Shown here: piece by piece, positions 48,473-63,470 of the stretch
Layout of the letters: each line of letters starts with the position of its first letter
Numbering within the stretch: position 1 is the stretch's first letter
Origin: Chrysomallon squamiferum
Taxonomy: Eukaryota > Mollusca > Gastropoda > Neomphalida > Peltospiridae
Assembly (NCBI GenBank): GCA_012295275.1
Contig: CM022667.1
Coordinates: 2,817,001 to 2,881,000, forward strand
DNA length: 64,000 nucleotides
Direction: 5' to 3'
Translations under genes and position numbers: made by a program
The notes under the pieces: model-generated
What the model saw: only the letters and a program-made list of their open reading frames with translations
What the model was told of the DNA's origin: nothing
The model's database searches: none

Positions 48473-48549
48473 TTACCTTTTTCAGTTGTTGCACTCTGGA
48501 CCACCACTAAGCCCACTAGCGCTAAACAAAACCTGCACAGTGTCCCCAT
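23773..48549 (-). CDS. Gene B: complete secreted VWA-TSP1-ShKT-VWC modular protein
   Basis: My model has 38 exons and 6,276 coding nt (about 2,091 aa), from the ATG at 48549 to a TAG at 23773-23775. Order: signal peptide, VWA, TSP1, VWA, VWA, VWA, ShKT x2, VWC x2, ShKT, VWC x5, ShKT x3, VWC x2. All junctions obey GT-AG and keep frame. Modules enter and leave in phase 1, the classic pattern of exon-shuffled extracellular proteins. All four VWA domains keep the metal-site motifs. No transmembrane segment is seen, so secretion is likely. It is a tandem paralogue of gene A but has two extra VWA domains, a TSP1 module and extra ShKT modules. Micro-exons could be missed or be alternatively spliced. 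Confidence 0.88.
25096..26201 (-). CDS. Gene B VWC-like module 8
   Basis: Exons 26084-26201 (118 nt) and 25096-25196 (101 nt). Motifs CYYKG, WQDGC, CTC, then [20 protein letters not shown] with almost no linker. The shortest second half in either gene. Confidence 0.88.
25197..25720. repeat. Degenerate ~35-bp tandem repeat next to an acceptor
   Basis: Repeats of GTTAGATCACGTATATCACA followed by a variable CAGAACAGTGT begin within a few bases of the gene B VWC-8 second-half acceptor (exon end 25196) and run about 520 bp. Confidence 0.85.
26731..26850 (-). CDS. Gene B Gly-rich linker exon (40 codons)
   Basis: A 120-nt in-frame segment between TTTCAG and GTAAAT codes a Gly/Ser/Thr-rich stretch ([15 protein letters not shown], then [11 protein letters not shown]). 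Its length keeps phase 1-1. It precedes VWC-8. An earlier donor (GTACCC) would break the phase, so I use the later one. Confidence 0.68.
26909..26986. repeat. (GA)n microsatellite
   Basis: About 78 bp of GA, upstream of the Gly-rich linker exon of gene B. Confidence 0.95.
27122..27238 (-). CDS. Gene B ShKT domain 6
   Basis: A 117-nt phase 1-1 exon: [29 protein letters not shown]. Six Cys in ShKT order. Confidence 0.9.
27616..27678 (-). CDS. Gene B linker exon (21 codons)
   Basis: Sixty-three nt, phase 1-1, coding a Pro/Thr/Ile spacer ([19 protein letters not shown]) between ShKT-5 and ShKT-6; flanked by TTTTTAG and GTAAAC. Confidence 0.72.
28146..28286 (-). CDS. Gene B ShKT domain 5
   Basis: A 141-nt phase 1-1 exon: [29 protein letters not shown] and a GQSQ tail. 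The upstream intron stays open in frame for about 20 codons and resembles a signal peptide; I treat this as the acceptor's pyrimidine tract. Confidence 0.9.
28755..29598 (-). CDS. Gene B VWC-like module 7 fused to ShKT-4 in one exon
   Basis: Exon 29484-29598 (115 nt) holds half one: CIYKG, WHDGC, CEC. Exon 28755-29017 (263 nt) holds half two ([20 protein letters not shown]), a Thr/Gly/Pro linker and a whole ShKT domain ([29 protein letters not shown]). Elsewhere these domains sit on separate exons, so an intron appears to have been lost here. Confidence 0.9.
30054..30922 (-). CDS. Gene B VWC-like module 6
   Basis: Exons 30808-30922 (115 nt) and 30054-30265 (212 nt). Motifs CVYRG, WKDGC, CRC, then [21 protein letters not shown] and a Gly/Asn/Pro linker. 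The second half resembles that of module 4, and their internal introns share a diverged ~95-bp segment. Confidence 0.9.
30397..30490. repeat. Intronic ~95-bp repeat, copy 1
   Basis: Shares TACTGATTAGTAG, AGCTTTCTTTTATATG and TGGAACAGGAAATAAC with 32497-32590. Each copy lies about 90-130 bp upstream of a VWC second-half exon in the sense direction. Confidence 0.8.
30547..30614. repeat. (GA)n microsatellite
   Basis: About 68 bp of GA in the intron of gene B VWC-6. Confidence 0.95.
31202..31999 (-). CDS. Gene B VWC-like module 5
   Basis: Exons 31885-31999 (115 nt) and 31202-31350 (149 nt). Motifs CSYKG, WTDGC, CEC, then [23 protein letters not shown] and a short TTPLPGQ linker. Confidence 0.9.
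32160..32923 (-). CDS. Gene B VWC-like module 4 with Gly/Tyr/Pro linker
   Basis: Exons 32809-32923 (115 nt) and 32160-32410 (251 nt). Motifs CMYKG, WHDSC, CSC, then [20 protein letters not shown]. The linker is rich in Gly, Tyr and Pro ([14 protein letters not shown]), a composition seen in some structural proteins. Confidence 0.9.
32497..32590. repeat. Intronic ~95-bp repeat, copy 2
   Basis: Diverged direct copy of 30397-30490, in the VWC-4 intron of gene B; same orientation and a similar place relative to the following exon. Confidence 0.8.
33043..33990 (-). CDS. Gene B VWC-like module 3 with Pro-rich linker
   Basis: Exons 33876-33990 (115 nt) and 33043-33278 (236 nt). Motifs CLYKG, WTDGC, CIC, then [21 protein letters not shown] linker of about 50 residues rich in Pro, Gly and Thr follows ([14 protein letters not shown]). 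Confidence 0.9.
34571..34597 (-). CDS. Gene B linker micro-exon (9 codons)
   Basis: Twenty-seven nt, phase 1-1, coding TAAVLPGPN, between TTTCAG and GTAAGT. Confidence 0.62.
34901..35038 (-). CDS. Gene B ShKT domain 3
   Basis: A 138-nt phase 1-1 exon: a Thr/Pro lead (TTSPTTPPP) and six Cys, [30 protein letters not shown]. Same relative position as the frame-anomalous gene A ShKT-3. Confidence 0.9.
35371..36407. repeat. 50-bp minisatellite, about 20 copies, abutting a splice donor
   Basis: The unit contains TTTAAACTGTTAACTACTAC then GTACAGTAACTG. Some copies have internal deletions. In the sense direction each copy carries GTACGT, the donor of the gene B VWC-2 second exon at 36408. Confidence 0.93.
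36408..36843 (-). CDS. Gene B VWC-like module 2
   Basis: Exons 36729-36843 (115 nt) and 36408-36547 (140 nt). Motifs CVYNG, WQVGC, CMC, then [20 protein letters not shown]. The first donor is GTACGT after the bases GT, giving Val where most modules have Arg or Lys. The second donor abuts the 50-bp array at 35371-36407. Confidence 0.87.
37306..38061 (-). CDS. Gene B VWC-like module 1
   Basis: Exons 37944-38061 (118 nt) and 37306-37445 (140 nt), phase-2 split. Motifs CYYNG, WTDGC, CEC, then [20 protein letters not shown]. Exon sizes match gene A VWC-1 exactly. Confidence 0.9.
38470..38493 (-). CDS. Gene B linker micro-exon (8 codons)
   Basis: Twenty-four nt coding VPSTLTGY, phase 1-1, between CTTTCAG and GTGAGT. 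Same position as the 9-codon linker of gene A at 14849-14875. Confidence 0.6.
38977..39093 (-). CDS. Gene B ShKT domain 2
   Basis: A 117-nt phase 1-1 exon: [32 protein letters not shown]. Six Cys in ShKT order. Counterpart of gene A ShKT-2. Confidence 0.9.
39614..39751 (-). CDS. Gene B ShKT domain 1
   Basis: A 138-nt phase 1-1 exon with six Cys: [28 protein letters not shown], led by [10 protein letters not shown]. Counterpart of gene A ShKT-1 by position. Confidence 0.9.
40349..40384 (-). CDS. Gene B linker micro-exon (12 codons)
   Basis: Thirty-six nt, phase 1-1, coding [12 protein letters not shown]; flanked by TTTTCAG and GTAAGT; joins VWA-4 to ShKT-1. Confidence 0.68.
40682..41248 (-). 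CDS. Gene B VWA domain 4
   Basis: One 567-nt exon (189 codons), phase 1-1, from [12 protein letters not shown] to QKACQG. MIDAS: DSSGS, GGTNTG and VTDGRS intact. Its acceptor at 41249 abuts a minisatellite that repeats the acceptor sequence. Confidence 0.93.
41249..41720. repeat. ~47-60-bp minisatellite, about 8-9 copies, abutting an acceptor
   Basis: Units start AGCTGAAATGTGATTCGTTA and continue AATAACAGATTAGCTG. In the sense direction each carries CACATTTCAG, the acceptor used by gene B VWA-4 at 41249. Confidence 0.92.
42108..42143 (-). CDS. Gene B linker micro-exon (12 codons)
   Basis: Thirty-six nt, phase 1-1, coding [12 protein letters not shown]; flanked by CTTTAG and GTAAGT. Very like the other Lys/Pro linkers of this gene. 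Confidence 0.68.
42582..43651 (-). CDS. Gene B VWA domain 3, split by a phase-1 intron
   Basis: Exons 43346-43651 (306 nt) and 42582-42839 (258 nt). MIDAS: DESGS, GGTSTG and VTDGQS. The split comes seven residues earlier than in VWA-2 and in a different phase. The intron contains a poly-T tract of roughly 75 nt (42998-43072). Confidence 0.92.
42998..43072. repeat. Long poly-T tract
   Basis: About 75 T on the + strand in the intron that splits VWA-3 of gene B. It may mark the tail of an old retroposon, but no body is recognisable. Confidence 0.85.
44107..44151 (-). CDS. Gene B linker micro-exon (15 codons)
   Basis: Forty-five nt, phase 1-1, coding [15 protein letters not shown], between VWA-2 and VWA-3; flanked by TTTTAG and GTAAGA. 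Confidence 0.7.
44476..45833 (-). CDS. Gene B VWA domain 2, split by a phase-0 intron
   Basis: Exons 45502-45833 (332 nt) and 44476-44710 (235 nt), 189 codons together. MIDAS: DASGS, GNTYTH and ITDGKS. The intron falls just before VAIIITDG, in phase 0, unlike the phase-1 module borders. It starts [14 protein letters not shown] and ends QQKTCNG. Confidence 0.92.
46192..46461 (-). CDS. Gene B TSP1 repeat plus Thr/Pro/Lys linker
   Basis: A 270-nt phase 1-1 exon. The first 56 residues form a thrombospondin type 1 repeat: [32 protein letters not shown] fits the WxxW C-mannosylation motif and CTKSCGG fits the O-fucosylation motif C-x2-S/T-C-x-x-G. A linker with repeated TPKP and THKP follows. Gene A has no TSP1 module in this window. 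Confidence 0.9.
46981..47541 (-). CDS. Gene B VWA domain 1
   Basis: A single 561-nt exon (187 codons), phase 1-1, runs from [14 protein letters not shown] to KTTCKG. MIDAS elements DSSGS, GNTQTG and VTDGRS are all present. Flanking Cys fit a closing disulfide. It directly follows the signal peptide. Confidence 0.93.
48477..48549 (-). CDS. Gene B exon 1: signal peptide
   Basis: The ATG at 48549 has A at -3 and G at +4 and opens [20 protein letters not shown], a strong signal peptide, then TTEK and a phase-1 GTAACA donor. In-frame ATGs also exist at 48567 and 48627. They would add 6 or 26 residues before the hydrophobic core; I prefer 48549 for its start context and peptide shape. Confidence 0.82.
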
Positions 48550-49800
48550 GCTGCTACTAACCCTCATTGAGCCAAACCGGCAGCTGGATGCCTCTTTAAA
48601 GATTCGCTCTCTGCTGTTTGTCAGCATACTTTCTTATCCGGACACCCGTGGTATCTGGAATAGCGTTATCAGAATCCACCAAAGATTCTTGCTTTTCATC
48701 GTTACAGTGATATAAGACGGGAATGTAACAAACCATGATGGAGGAAAAAAATGAAGATGAAAAAGATATTAAGAGCACAAACGTTTTTGGAATTTAAGAT
48801 AATTTCGTTTTTAATCTGACGTTATTTAATTGGTTTAAGAGTTTTAAATGGTAGGTTTTTTTTTGGAGGAACTCTTGCTTGAAGCTAATAGGACACAGGA
48901 TCGAATCATGTGTTATCTGTAGCAGCTGAATGTTTTAATGGGTTGTTTGATAACCTTTTTGGTCCCAAAGGCTGCTGGAATTAATTTTGTATCATTATAT
49001 ATAATTTGTTTTTATTGTTGTTGTTTTTTTTTGTTGTTTTTTTGTTTTGTTTGTTGTTGTTGTTTTTGGGGGGTTTTGGGGAGGGGTGTATTGTTGTTTT
49101 TATTTTTGTTTTGTTTTATTGGGGGTTTCTGGGGTTACTTTTTACTTTTTTATTTTTTATTCATTTTGGATTTTTGTTGGGTTTTCTTATTTGTTTGCTT
49201 GGTTGTTGTTGTGTGGTTTGTTTTGCTTGTTTCGGGTGTTTGGGGGTTTTATTATAGATTTTTTATTTGTTTGTTTCTGTTGCTCTCTGTTTCTCTGTTT
49301 CTCCCTAACATTCTGTGTTTTGTATATGTGTGTATGTGTGTCTGTGTGTGTGTGTATATATATATACTCAGGTAATAACCGGATATACCGCTGTCATAGT
49401 GCTACTTGACATGCGCTAGTTTTCAAGCTGTCGAAGAGACGCTCTCAGATTTCTCATTGTAGATATTGTTTTTGGAACATTCAACTTCTTACATACAGCC
49501 AAACGTTATTTACTTTCAAAGGTAATTTTTGTGATATGGAATTCTGAAAAAAAACATCTTAGAGTATCATTCCATCTGAATGAGCTGGCCAGCAACGAAC
49601 AGTTCAAAATAAAACGAAAGCTGTCTGGGTAATGTGGGGCCGGGGTAATTTGGGCCACTACCCCAACCTTCCACAGAGCGTACCATTACATGTGTGTGTT
49701 ATTATATACTAATTTTCTTCAACAATTTTAGTAATTCAGTTTCTGATACCATTAGAATGATCAGCTGGACATTAAATATATATATATGTGTCTGTGTGTG

Positions 49801-49803
49801 TGT

Positions 49804-49902
<99 letters not shown>

Positions 49903-50035
49903 CTTATTTATTTACTTATTTATTTGTTTATTTATTTTCTTATTTATTTATTTATTTATTTACTTATTTATTTATTTACATATTTACTTATTTACTTACG
50001 TATTTATTTATTTTTATTTGTTTGTTTGTTTGTTG
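49801..50035. repeat. (ATTT)n tetranucleotide array
   Basis: About 235 bp of ATTT with scattered C or G changes near its right end; intergenic between gene B and gene C. Confidence 0.93.
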
Positions 50036-50299
50036 GTGAGCACAAAAGAAGAGCAGGCTAAGAAAGCTGTCACTAGATGTGTTGAAATGTGCTGTAGAGA
50101 ACGTTGTAGTTGTAGAAGGAACATTGCAACCAAGACGAACAGTTCAAATTCCTCTCACAAAATGTAACACACGTCGAGTTTTCACAGAGGCAGAGGAGGA
50201 AATAATCAACATTTGTCTGATTATAGTCTGTTTTTGCAATCCGAATTTGAACTAGAGGTTAAAATGCTAAAACATGTCCCAACCTGCCCCTGTCTTCCA

Positions 50300-50332
50300 C
50301 ACACACACACACACATACACACATACACACAA

Positions 50333-50400
<68 letters not shown>

Positions 50401-50703
50401 CACACATACACACACTCACACACACACATATACATACACACACATACATACACACACATACGCACATACACACATATATACATACACACACATACACATA
50501 AACACACACATACACACACATACACATACACACATATACACACACACATACACATACGCACACATACACACACACATACCAACACAACACACTCACACAT
50601 ACACGTACACACACATACACACACACATATATACACACATGCATATATATATGCATATATACATACACACACACAACATATATACATACATACATACATA
50701 CAT

Positions 50704-50730
<27 letters not shown>
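50300..50730. repeat. (CA)n / (CATA)n array
   Basis: About 430 bp of alternating purine-pyrimidine sequence, first CA and then CATACA variants. It yields Thr/His and Cys/Val reading frames that are not genes. Confidence 0.93.
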
Positions 50731-50734
<4 letters not shown>

Positions 50735-51026
50735 AACACAAAGAGTTGATTTTCTGATGGCTAAAACTGTAATACTGCTGTTTGTTATGTTTCTGTATTT
50801 GTTGTTACTGATAATTTCATTTTTTGCACAATTTGGCTTACACTTAGTGGCCTTAAGTCAGCAGTCAAATCCTTTCTACGCCTCTAAAAATTGCACATAT
50901 CTTACATCAGCTTTATTGTTGTCAGTAAATTGTATTATGTTCTGTTTTGGGTAAATTTGCGAATTTTGCGAATTTTGCTTTGTCCGAGAGAAGTGCGCGT
51001 GCTGCCGGCTGTCCGCTCCCAGTGCC

Positions 51027-51100
51027 CACGTGTCAAAAGGTCGTTATCAGAACTGATCACGTGACTAGAAAGATTAACCGTTTTACCCTCTGTATATATT
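51027..51100 (+). promoter_or_regulatory. Orphan promoter-like segment
   Basis: Two CACGTG E-boxes (51027-51032, 51058-51063) precede a TATATATT (51093-51100) on the + strand, inside a small GC-richer island. No coding region follows. It could serve a non-coding RNA, a distant first exon, or be chance. Confidence 0.25.
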
Positions 51101-52862
51101 CCTGGTGCCCTGTCCTTAAATCGTAACATTAATCTGATTTTGATTTCCACCATTTTTTAAATTCTCACCAACATTTTTTTGTCGTTATTCTTTTTTTATT
51201 ATTATTTATATATTTTTAATTCCTTTATCTTTCTTTCTTTCTTTCTTATTATTTTTTTTTTTTTTTTTTTTTTCCTTTTTATTTTTTTATTTTTCCTTAT
51301 TATTACATTTTTTCTTTTAAATCATGTTTTTCGTATTCGGCAGTTCTATTCTGAATATTTTATTCCACTCTTTTATTGTCCTTACCAGTCTACGCCCGAT
51401 GTCATATAATTATGAGTGAATATAACTCAAATGGAGAACAACAGAACTGCATAATTTACAAAAGCCCTGTGCTTATAAATAAACATTCTTTCATCTTTAC
51501 TAACACACACACATAAACATAAAAAACGCATACTGTTCGTTAACTTTAATTTATTATTTTAAAAATATACAAGCTCGTTATTTAAATGTATATTATTTAT
51601 TTACCAACAAGGTGTTCCAATTACATTTTTAATATTATTTGTTTCAAGGAGACTAAAGGTTACATATTATTTTTACCACTGCTGCACATAAGTTATTTAT
51701 CATTTCAAAATTGTTCCGCAGATCACGAGGAATTCTTTTACAGATAAACTGGACCCCGGTCGTAATCTAACTGACTTCCATAGCTGGTTAAGAATGGGGA
51801 CAGTTTTAAAGAAACCAGTTTGTGCCACGCATTACAAAAGTGGAAGTTAAAAAAACAGAAGATTTGTAATGGCGTTTAATTTTAATCCTATCTTAAATAG
51901 GTGGAAACCGATGTGTCATTTTATAGTGTGATGTATTGCACAGTAATGTTAATTTTAAAAAAAAAAAGATGAAAGTCAGTGTTGTCGTCAGTAATAATTC
52001 ATTAAAAGTCATAATTTTTGAAATCTTCCTTGTCTGTCAAACTAGACGATTTTAAAACCTGTTCATCTTTATGTTTTTGGTTTTTTTTTTTGGTAGATGA
52101 GTTTTTTCAACACCCAATTAAATATTAAAACATGAAATATCTGAGATATTATCAGACATTTTAATCACTAATAATAACTGCTATATTAGTGGTAAGAACA
52201 ATTTATTTATTATTATAATAATAATAATGATAATAATAATTATTATTGTTGTTGTTGTTGTATGTTTGTATTTAGGGTTTTGTATTTTCAGCCTACTGCG
52301 TCTTACACTGTCCTAGTTGATAACTTAGAAATGTAGGTCACACGGTCAACTGGCTACCTGACCTTGATTCATTTAGATAACATTAGATAAGTGTACATTT
52401 GACCATTGGTCCACGCATACTTAAAGTGTACGTGAGTTGACAGGAATATCTAACCCACTATTTGTTTTATTTGTATGTTACTCGCTTCTACCTGCAGTCT
52501 GTAAGAACAAACAGACTCAACATAATAACATATTTTTAATTTTCATCCATTTGTAGAAGCTCTTACCCATGCAATTCTAGTATCAATATTAATTTTTAAG
52601 TTTAATAAATAAATAACGTTAGTAATCTTTATATGGTGGTGAGTTGTCTATTCTGATAGATACATAGATAGAGTAAATGTATGTAGATGTTTATGTGTGT
52701 GTGCGTGCGTATATACATACATACCTATTAACCCATGCTTTCAGAAACAGAATCCGTTCTTTGACATCAACAAATTCAAAACAAACAAAAATAAGCAGTT
52801 TTCTGGATAAAAAAAAACCTTTTAATAGAAAATATTGATCGTGCATGAAATATAGTTCGTAG

Positions 52863-52894
<32 letters not shown>

Positions 52895-53174
52895 GTGTAA
52901 TACTAATGAAATAAAAAAATTAGAAATCATCTACACTGTTATCTTCATAAACAAAAAATGTGCCGTTGTAACTAACGGCTTTGTAACAAAATGCACACAG
53001 TTACATAATCCAGCAAGTTCCCGATTTTCGACAGGTTTGCGTCACTGAAAACGAACACGTAAACTGAATGACAGAAAAGCGAAGCTGTTATTTTAATAGC
53101 GCTGGTTCATCATGTGTACAAGTTCATCTGCGTCTTTTAACTTTTATTTATTCTTCTTTTTCTTCTATTTTCTT

Positions 53175-53205
<31 letters not shown>

Positions 53206-53360
53206 ACATTTTATAAACTCATTTAGTTTATCTGAGAATCTTTATGCAAATAATATATTTTAAAAATATAATAATAATAATAATATTAATAATAATAATA
53301 TGATGATGATGATGATGACAACAATTATATAATGATAATAATAACGATGATATTAATGTT

Positions 53361-53405
<45 letters not shown>

Positions 53406-53794
53406 TAACTAAATTAAACAGTACAGATTGACATGTTTAATAACGCGTAGTCAATCCAATGTCTGTAACATCTGTAAGTCTGTCACGACATCTGGTAACA
53501 CGTGGATGTAGACTGTAACACTGCGGCTACACGTAATTAAAATAAAAATCCGATGACGACAGCATTTGTTACAACACAAAAGTGACATATGTAATAAAAT
53601 CTATAACGTAAGATTACGTATTCTGGCCAGACAGAATGACTCAGCTCAGTATAGGCCAATGTGTGACCTTTTACAATATAAAGGAAAGCGATGAACAAAA
53701 CTATGCGCTCAATGCCGTATTTGCATTTTCGGTCAGTAACCCATGATTCTTTTATAAAACGCGGTGGTGTGTGGTTTGTTATCTACAAATAGAC

Positions 53795-53865
<71 letters not shown>

Positions 53866-53869
<4 letters not shown>

Positions 53870-54090
53870 ATCAGGCAGATATAATGAAAAAGAGAGTGAT
53901 AGATAGACTAACCAAACATAATACCCACAAATGCATGATCTATGCAGATCCTGTGTGTAAAAAAAGGCAGAGAGAGAGAGAGAGAGAAAATCAGGCAGAT
54001 ATAATGAAAAAGAGAGTGATAGATAGACTAACCAAACATAATACCCACAAATGCATGATCTATGCAGATCCTGTGTGTAAAAAAAGGCAA
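53866..54090. repeat. Tandem duplication, ~120-bp unit
   Basis: The segment from AATCAGGCAGATATAATGAA to GTGTGTAAAAAAAGGCA occurs twice with no difference I can see, joined by a short GA run; a long GA tract precedes copy one. Confidence 0.92.
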
Positions 54091-54151
54091 AGGTATCGTT
54101 TACAGTGACACGCTAAATTACAGTGATATACAAATTATATACGTAAACTGT

Positions 54152-54157
54152 TTTATT
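54152..54157 (-). terminator. Gene C possible poly-A signal
   Basis: One AATAAA in the sense direction about 380 nt after the gene C stop. Chance hits are common in such AT-rich DNA. Confidence 0.3.
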
Positions 54158-54537
54158 TTCCTCTGTTAAATAGTACTATTACAAAATAATAAAAACTCTT
54201 TTCTATGAGATACTACCGAATAATGACATCATGTATGGGTATTAAAGAACGCGACGAAATTACAAAACTGGGTCTTCTAAACCGAGACGTTGTTGTAGCC
54301 GGTAATGTCGCATCTGTTACACCGTCTAGCAGTGTGATTCCGTCTTGATTTTCTTGTCCAGTTTGACAGGCAGATGTAGGTTATAAAACACTGATGAAAA
54401 ATGTCCTTGTTTCTGTTTGCCGTATCAAAAATTTTAAAAGTTTTCAGTGAAGTCATAATCCTTGCATCACTTGAAAAAAATTGAAAAATACAGAACACAT
54501 TTTGAACACATTACATAACTCCATCTTTAACCCTTAA

Positions 54538-59727
<5,190 letters not shown>

Positions 59728-60616
59728 GGCTGTCACAGCTCGTTGCTAGGATACCATGCTGAAAGACAAACGTTCGTTTTAATGCAAATAACAAATTAAA
59801 CCAAAACAGCTAGAAAGAAAATACGTTTTGCTAACTCCCCTTTCACCAAAAAAAAACGAACAAAAAACAACAACAACAAAGTGAGTCCAAACGTAAAGTC
59901 TCTATGTGGTTTCTTTGTATGTGTGTGTCTGTCTGTCTGTCAGTGTGTGTGTGTGGAGGGTGAGAAAGTGCTGGGTATGTCAGTGTGTGTGTGCGTATGT
60001 GTATGTGTGAGTGTGTATGTGTGTCTGTCTGTCTGTATATGTGTGTTTGTCTGTCTGCCTCTGTTTTGTATGTGTGTGAGTATTTGTGTGTGTGTGTGTG
60101 TGTGCGCGCCCGGGCGCGCATGTTTGTATGTGCGTGTATGTGACTGAAATATTGGGCAGTTTTAAGGTTCTTGCATACATCAGTTAACTATCCTAATCCT
60201 CACACCGAAAGACAAAAACTTGAGTTTCCGAAAAAAACAAATGATGTTGTTTTTTTTTTTTCTTTTTAAAAAAATAAAAATATTAAAATATGTATATATT
60301 GATTAATATCTTTTAGCAAGATCGTAAAATTCTGACTGCATAAAAAAAAATTGGGAGAAATAGCTCGAGGCAAGACAGGTCTCAATATCACATTGTTCTT
60401 GGTGCCCCCATTAGCCCTCTGTCCTTTTCAACCCGCACTGTGAGATTCGTGTCAACTGACCAGTGTCTTTGGGGTTATAGAGACAACCCCAACCCTTACA
60501 GCCAGCGCAGATTTCATTTAAAATAAAATAAAACCAATGCTTTGTTACAAATAAATTTAAATAATGAACAATATAATAAATTTGTCGGTAAAGAAATATT
60601 CTTTTATTCATTTAGT

Positions 60617-60658
<42 letters not shown>

Positions 60659-61470
60659 AATTAAAATTAGCTGAACATCTTTTACTATTCTCTTTTATAT
60701 TTTTAATTTTCTTTCTTTTCAGTTTCTTTTTTTTTTTTTGTTGTACGAAAAAATATAAAATTTGGGTCAGACTTTAGTCATTTTTTTTTTTTTTTTTTTT
60801 TGCGTTTCAGCATTTGAAACGAAAACGGCGACAATTCGCTTCGAACAAACAAAAAAGGAAAAACAATACCAAAAACACACTTATACAAATGAATAAATAG
60901 CGTGTTGTCTGAAATACATTCCTAGCATTGTCAGAATATTCTGTTACGAGACGCACCGTGTGTTTTTTTTTTCACGTGTTTAAACGAAGACAGGTTAAAC
61001 CGTGTCTTGTAACATAATCACTTCACCTTGACCAGTCTGAGATAAAAACGTCTAACAGAGCCGTTCATTTAGTTTTGTTACTGACACCGTGTATTTTAGT
61101 ATACCCTGTTAAAACACCCCCTCGGTGTTTTTTTTCTTCTTCTGTATCGTATCACTGAACATCCTCTCTTGACAACGGATTTAGATACACTACCACATAG
61201 CTGAATTTGCTGCGGAGTACAGCGAAACAGGTCAAAACGAATGAACATCTGGATGTTTGATTCATTCATTTATCTCTGTTGAAACATTTTAATTAGGGAT
61301 TATATGTTACTATTCTCATCTACTGTTATCAATAAAGTATCTCAATGTTGTTAGAAAAGATTAATATTCAAAGTAACTTTTAAAATAATTTTTTCGCCAT
61401 GTATATACTATATAGATTTATTTTACTGGGTAACCATACGAACAGACAAATTTTAAAAAATAAAAAAGCA

Positions 61471-61528
<58 letters not shown>

Positions 61529-62554
61529 CATTAAAACATAAAAAAACCTCAAAAAACCCCAGCTGTAAATGATATTTATAAATAGTAACTCTAATGGCTA
61601 TTAAAATATCTTTAACGGCAGTAAAAATTAACTTTAATAAGAGCAATATTCGGCTATGCTTGTTGCTTTTTTAGCATCACTATGGATAAATACATTGCTG
61701 TATATATATATAACAATAGTAGCAGTGCAATACTGAATAAATGGACTTTGTTAAAACCACCTTTCAAATTCATTTTAGTATGACACTACACACGTTGTGA
61801 GAAGGCAAACATGCAAATATTAAAAATATAGAGAGTCGTTAGATTCTATACTAGAAATAACAATAAACGCAAAATTTGGATTCAAAGAAATGAAATGACC
61901 GATTTGTAACTTCTGTTATTCGCTTATAATCGCCCCCAAAAAATATTTAATATAAAAGTAATGCACAAAGCATTTGGACGTCAATTTTTCAAACTTTTAA
62001 TCGACTATGAATCATGTAATTTGGTCCCCATAATAAAATATAAATAAGGAATTTATAGTTCATATAAATATTTATTGTTAGGATAAGATTTTTAAAAATA
62101 AAAAATACATCTTTTTTTTTTTTTTTTTTCTTTCTTTTTTTAAATTATAAAATTCAATAACAAAAAGAGAAAAATAATTCAAAAAATAAACAAACAGTTA
62201 TCATAATGATATCCGTGAAGTTCTTTCTAGCAAATTATAACAGTATCACAGTTTCGTGTAGACAGAAACAAATAACAGACAGTTTGCAGAAACGTTCCTC
62301 AATGAAATCTGCACAGGCTACCAACCAGCCTGATTGAAAAAAAACAAAAAAATTAAAAAAAAAAACAAAAAATGATAGAACTCTCTTGCAGCTATTAATC
62401 AAGAAAAATCTATATATTTACAAGCATTGTGTTTCTCAGCTAACAGAAAGAAAAGCGTACAAGAATATCTACCGCTAATCAGCAAGAATACCTCTTCAAA
62501 TCAACTATCTGTCGTACAAAACAGTGGCTAGGAGCTGATCAGTAAGAATTAACT

Positions 62555-62740
62555 AAAATTAAGTGGCAGTAGATGGACACCACTCTTGCTAATAAAAGAA
62601 GGTTCGTTGGATCACCCATGAGAATCAACAATGGAATAATAATCCACTGAGTGGCATTAGGTGAGTGGATACCATCACTCTTGCTGATAAAATATGGCTC
62701 GCTAATCCACCACAGCAAGAATCGATAATGGATTGGCAAC
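62555..62740. repeat. Two diverged ~85-bp tandem units
   Basis: Units share GTGGCA, CACTCTTGCT, ATAAAA, ATGG and AATAAT-like blocks (about 62560-62640 and 62648-62735). No coding potential is evident; possibly a fragment of a dispersed element. Confidence 0.5.
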
Positions 62741-63165
62741 GAACAGGTTCGTCTCTCGTGCAAAATCGCATAAAAACCACGTCTTGCTGGTTAACAAACT
62801 TTGTGCACCCAGGCAAAAGGTAGCGATAAATTTCAGCATTGTGATAATTAATGTCTGATCCCTTATTACTCGTAATATACATGGCTGAGTCGTAACAAAA
62901 AGAAAGGTTTATTCAGTTATGTGGTGGTATTCTTATTTTGCCTGATTTTTACGTCGAAGGTAAACTAATAATTATCTATAAGAATATGTTTTAAAGGAGC
63001 TTTATAATAATATTCGTCGAGGAAACGTTCACGACTTGATGAAGAATGATAAAGGCTGACCCTAGACAGAAAGAGAATGACACTCTCGAGATATTTCCAT
63101 GTTTTGTTATTATCAGTGATAGAAATGGGAAGAAATACGCTTATGACAATTATCAGTGGCTACAA

Positions 63166-63470
<305 letters not shown>

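Larger units (their letters stand above)
48720..54150. other. Intergenic region between gene C 3' side and gene B start
   Basis: Holds G/T-rich sequence (48990-49260), the ATTT and CA arrays, the orphan promoter-like island at 51.0-51.1 kb, poly-A/T runs and the duplicated unit at 53.9 kb. No coding region is supported. Confidence 0.65.

Noticed and set aside
48708-48716. TTATATCA as a TATA box for gene B
   Set aside because: A weak match about 160 nt from the chosen ATG; no other core promoter element seen, so not listed as a feature.
50213-50749. Thr/His-rich and Cys/Val-rich frames over the CA array, and the Tyr/Leu/Phe frames at 49.7-50.1 kb
   Set aside because: They are explained fully by (CA)n and (ATTT)n repeats.
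53700-53790. Possible + strand gene start after ATATAAAGG (ATG at 53691)
   Set aside because: The frame reaches about 30 codons and then runs into the GA tract; no further exon is recognisable.
60411-60611. 66-residue minus-strand frame with several Cys (GCKGWGC)
   Set aside because: No signal peptide, splice support or recognisable domain; probably chance or an old repeat fragment.
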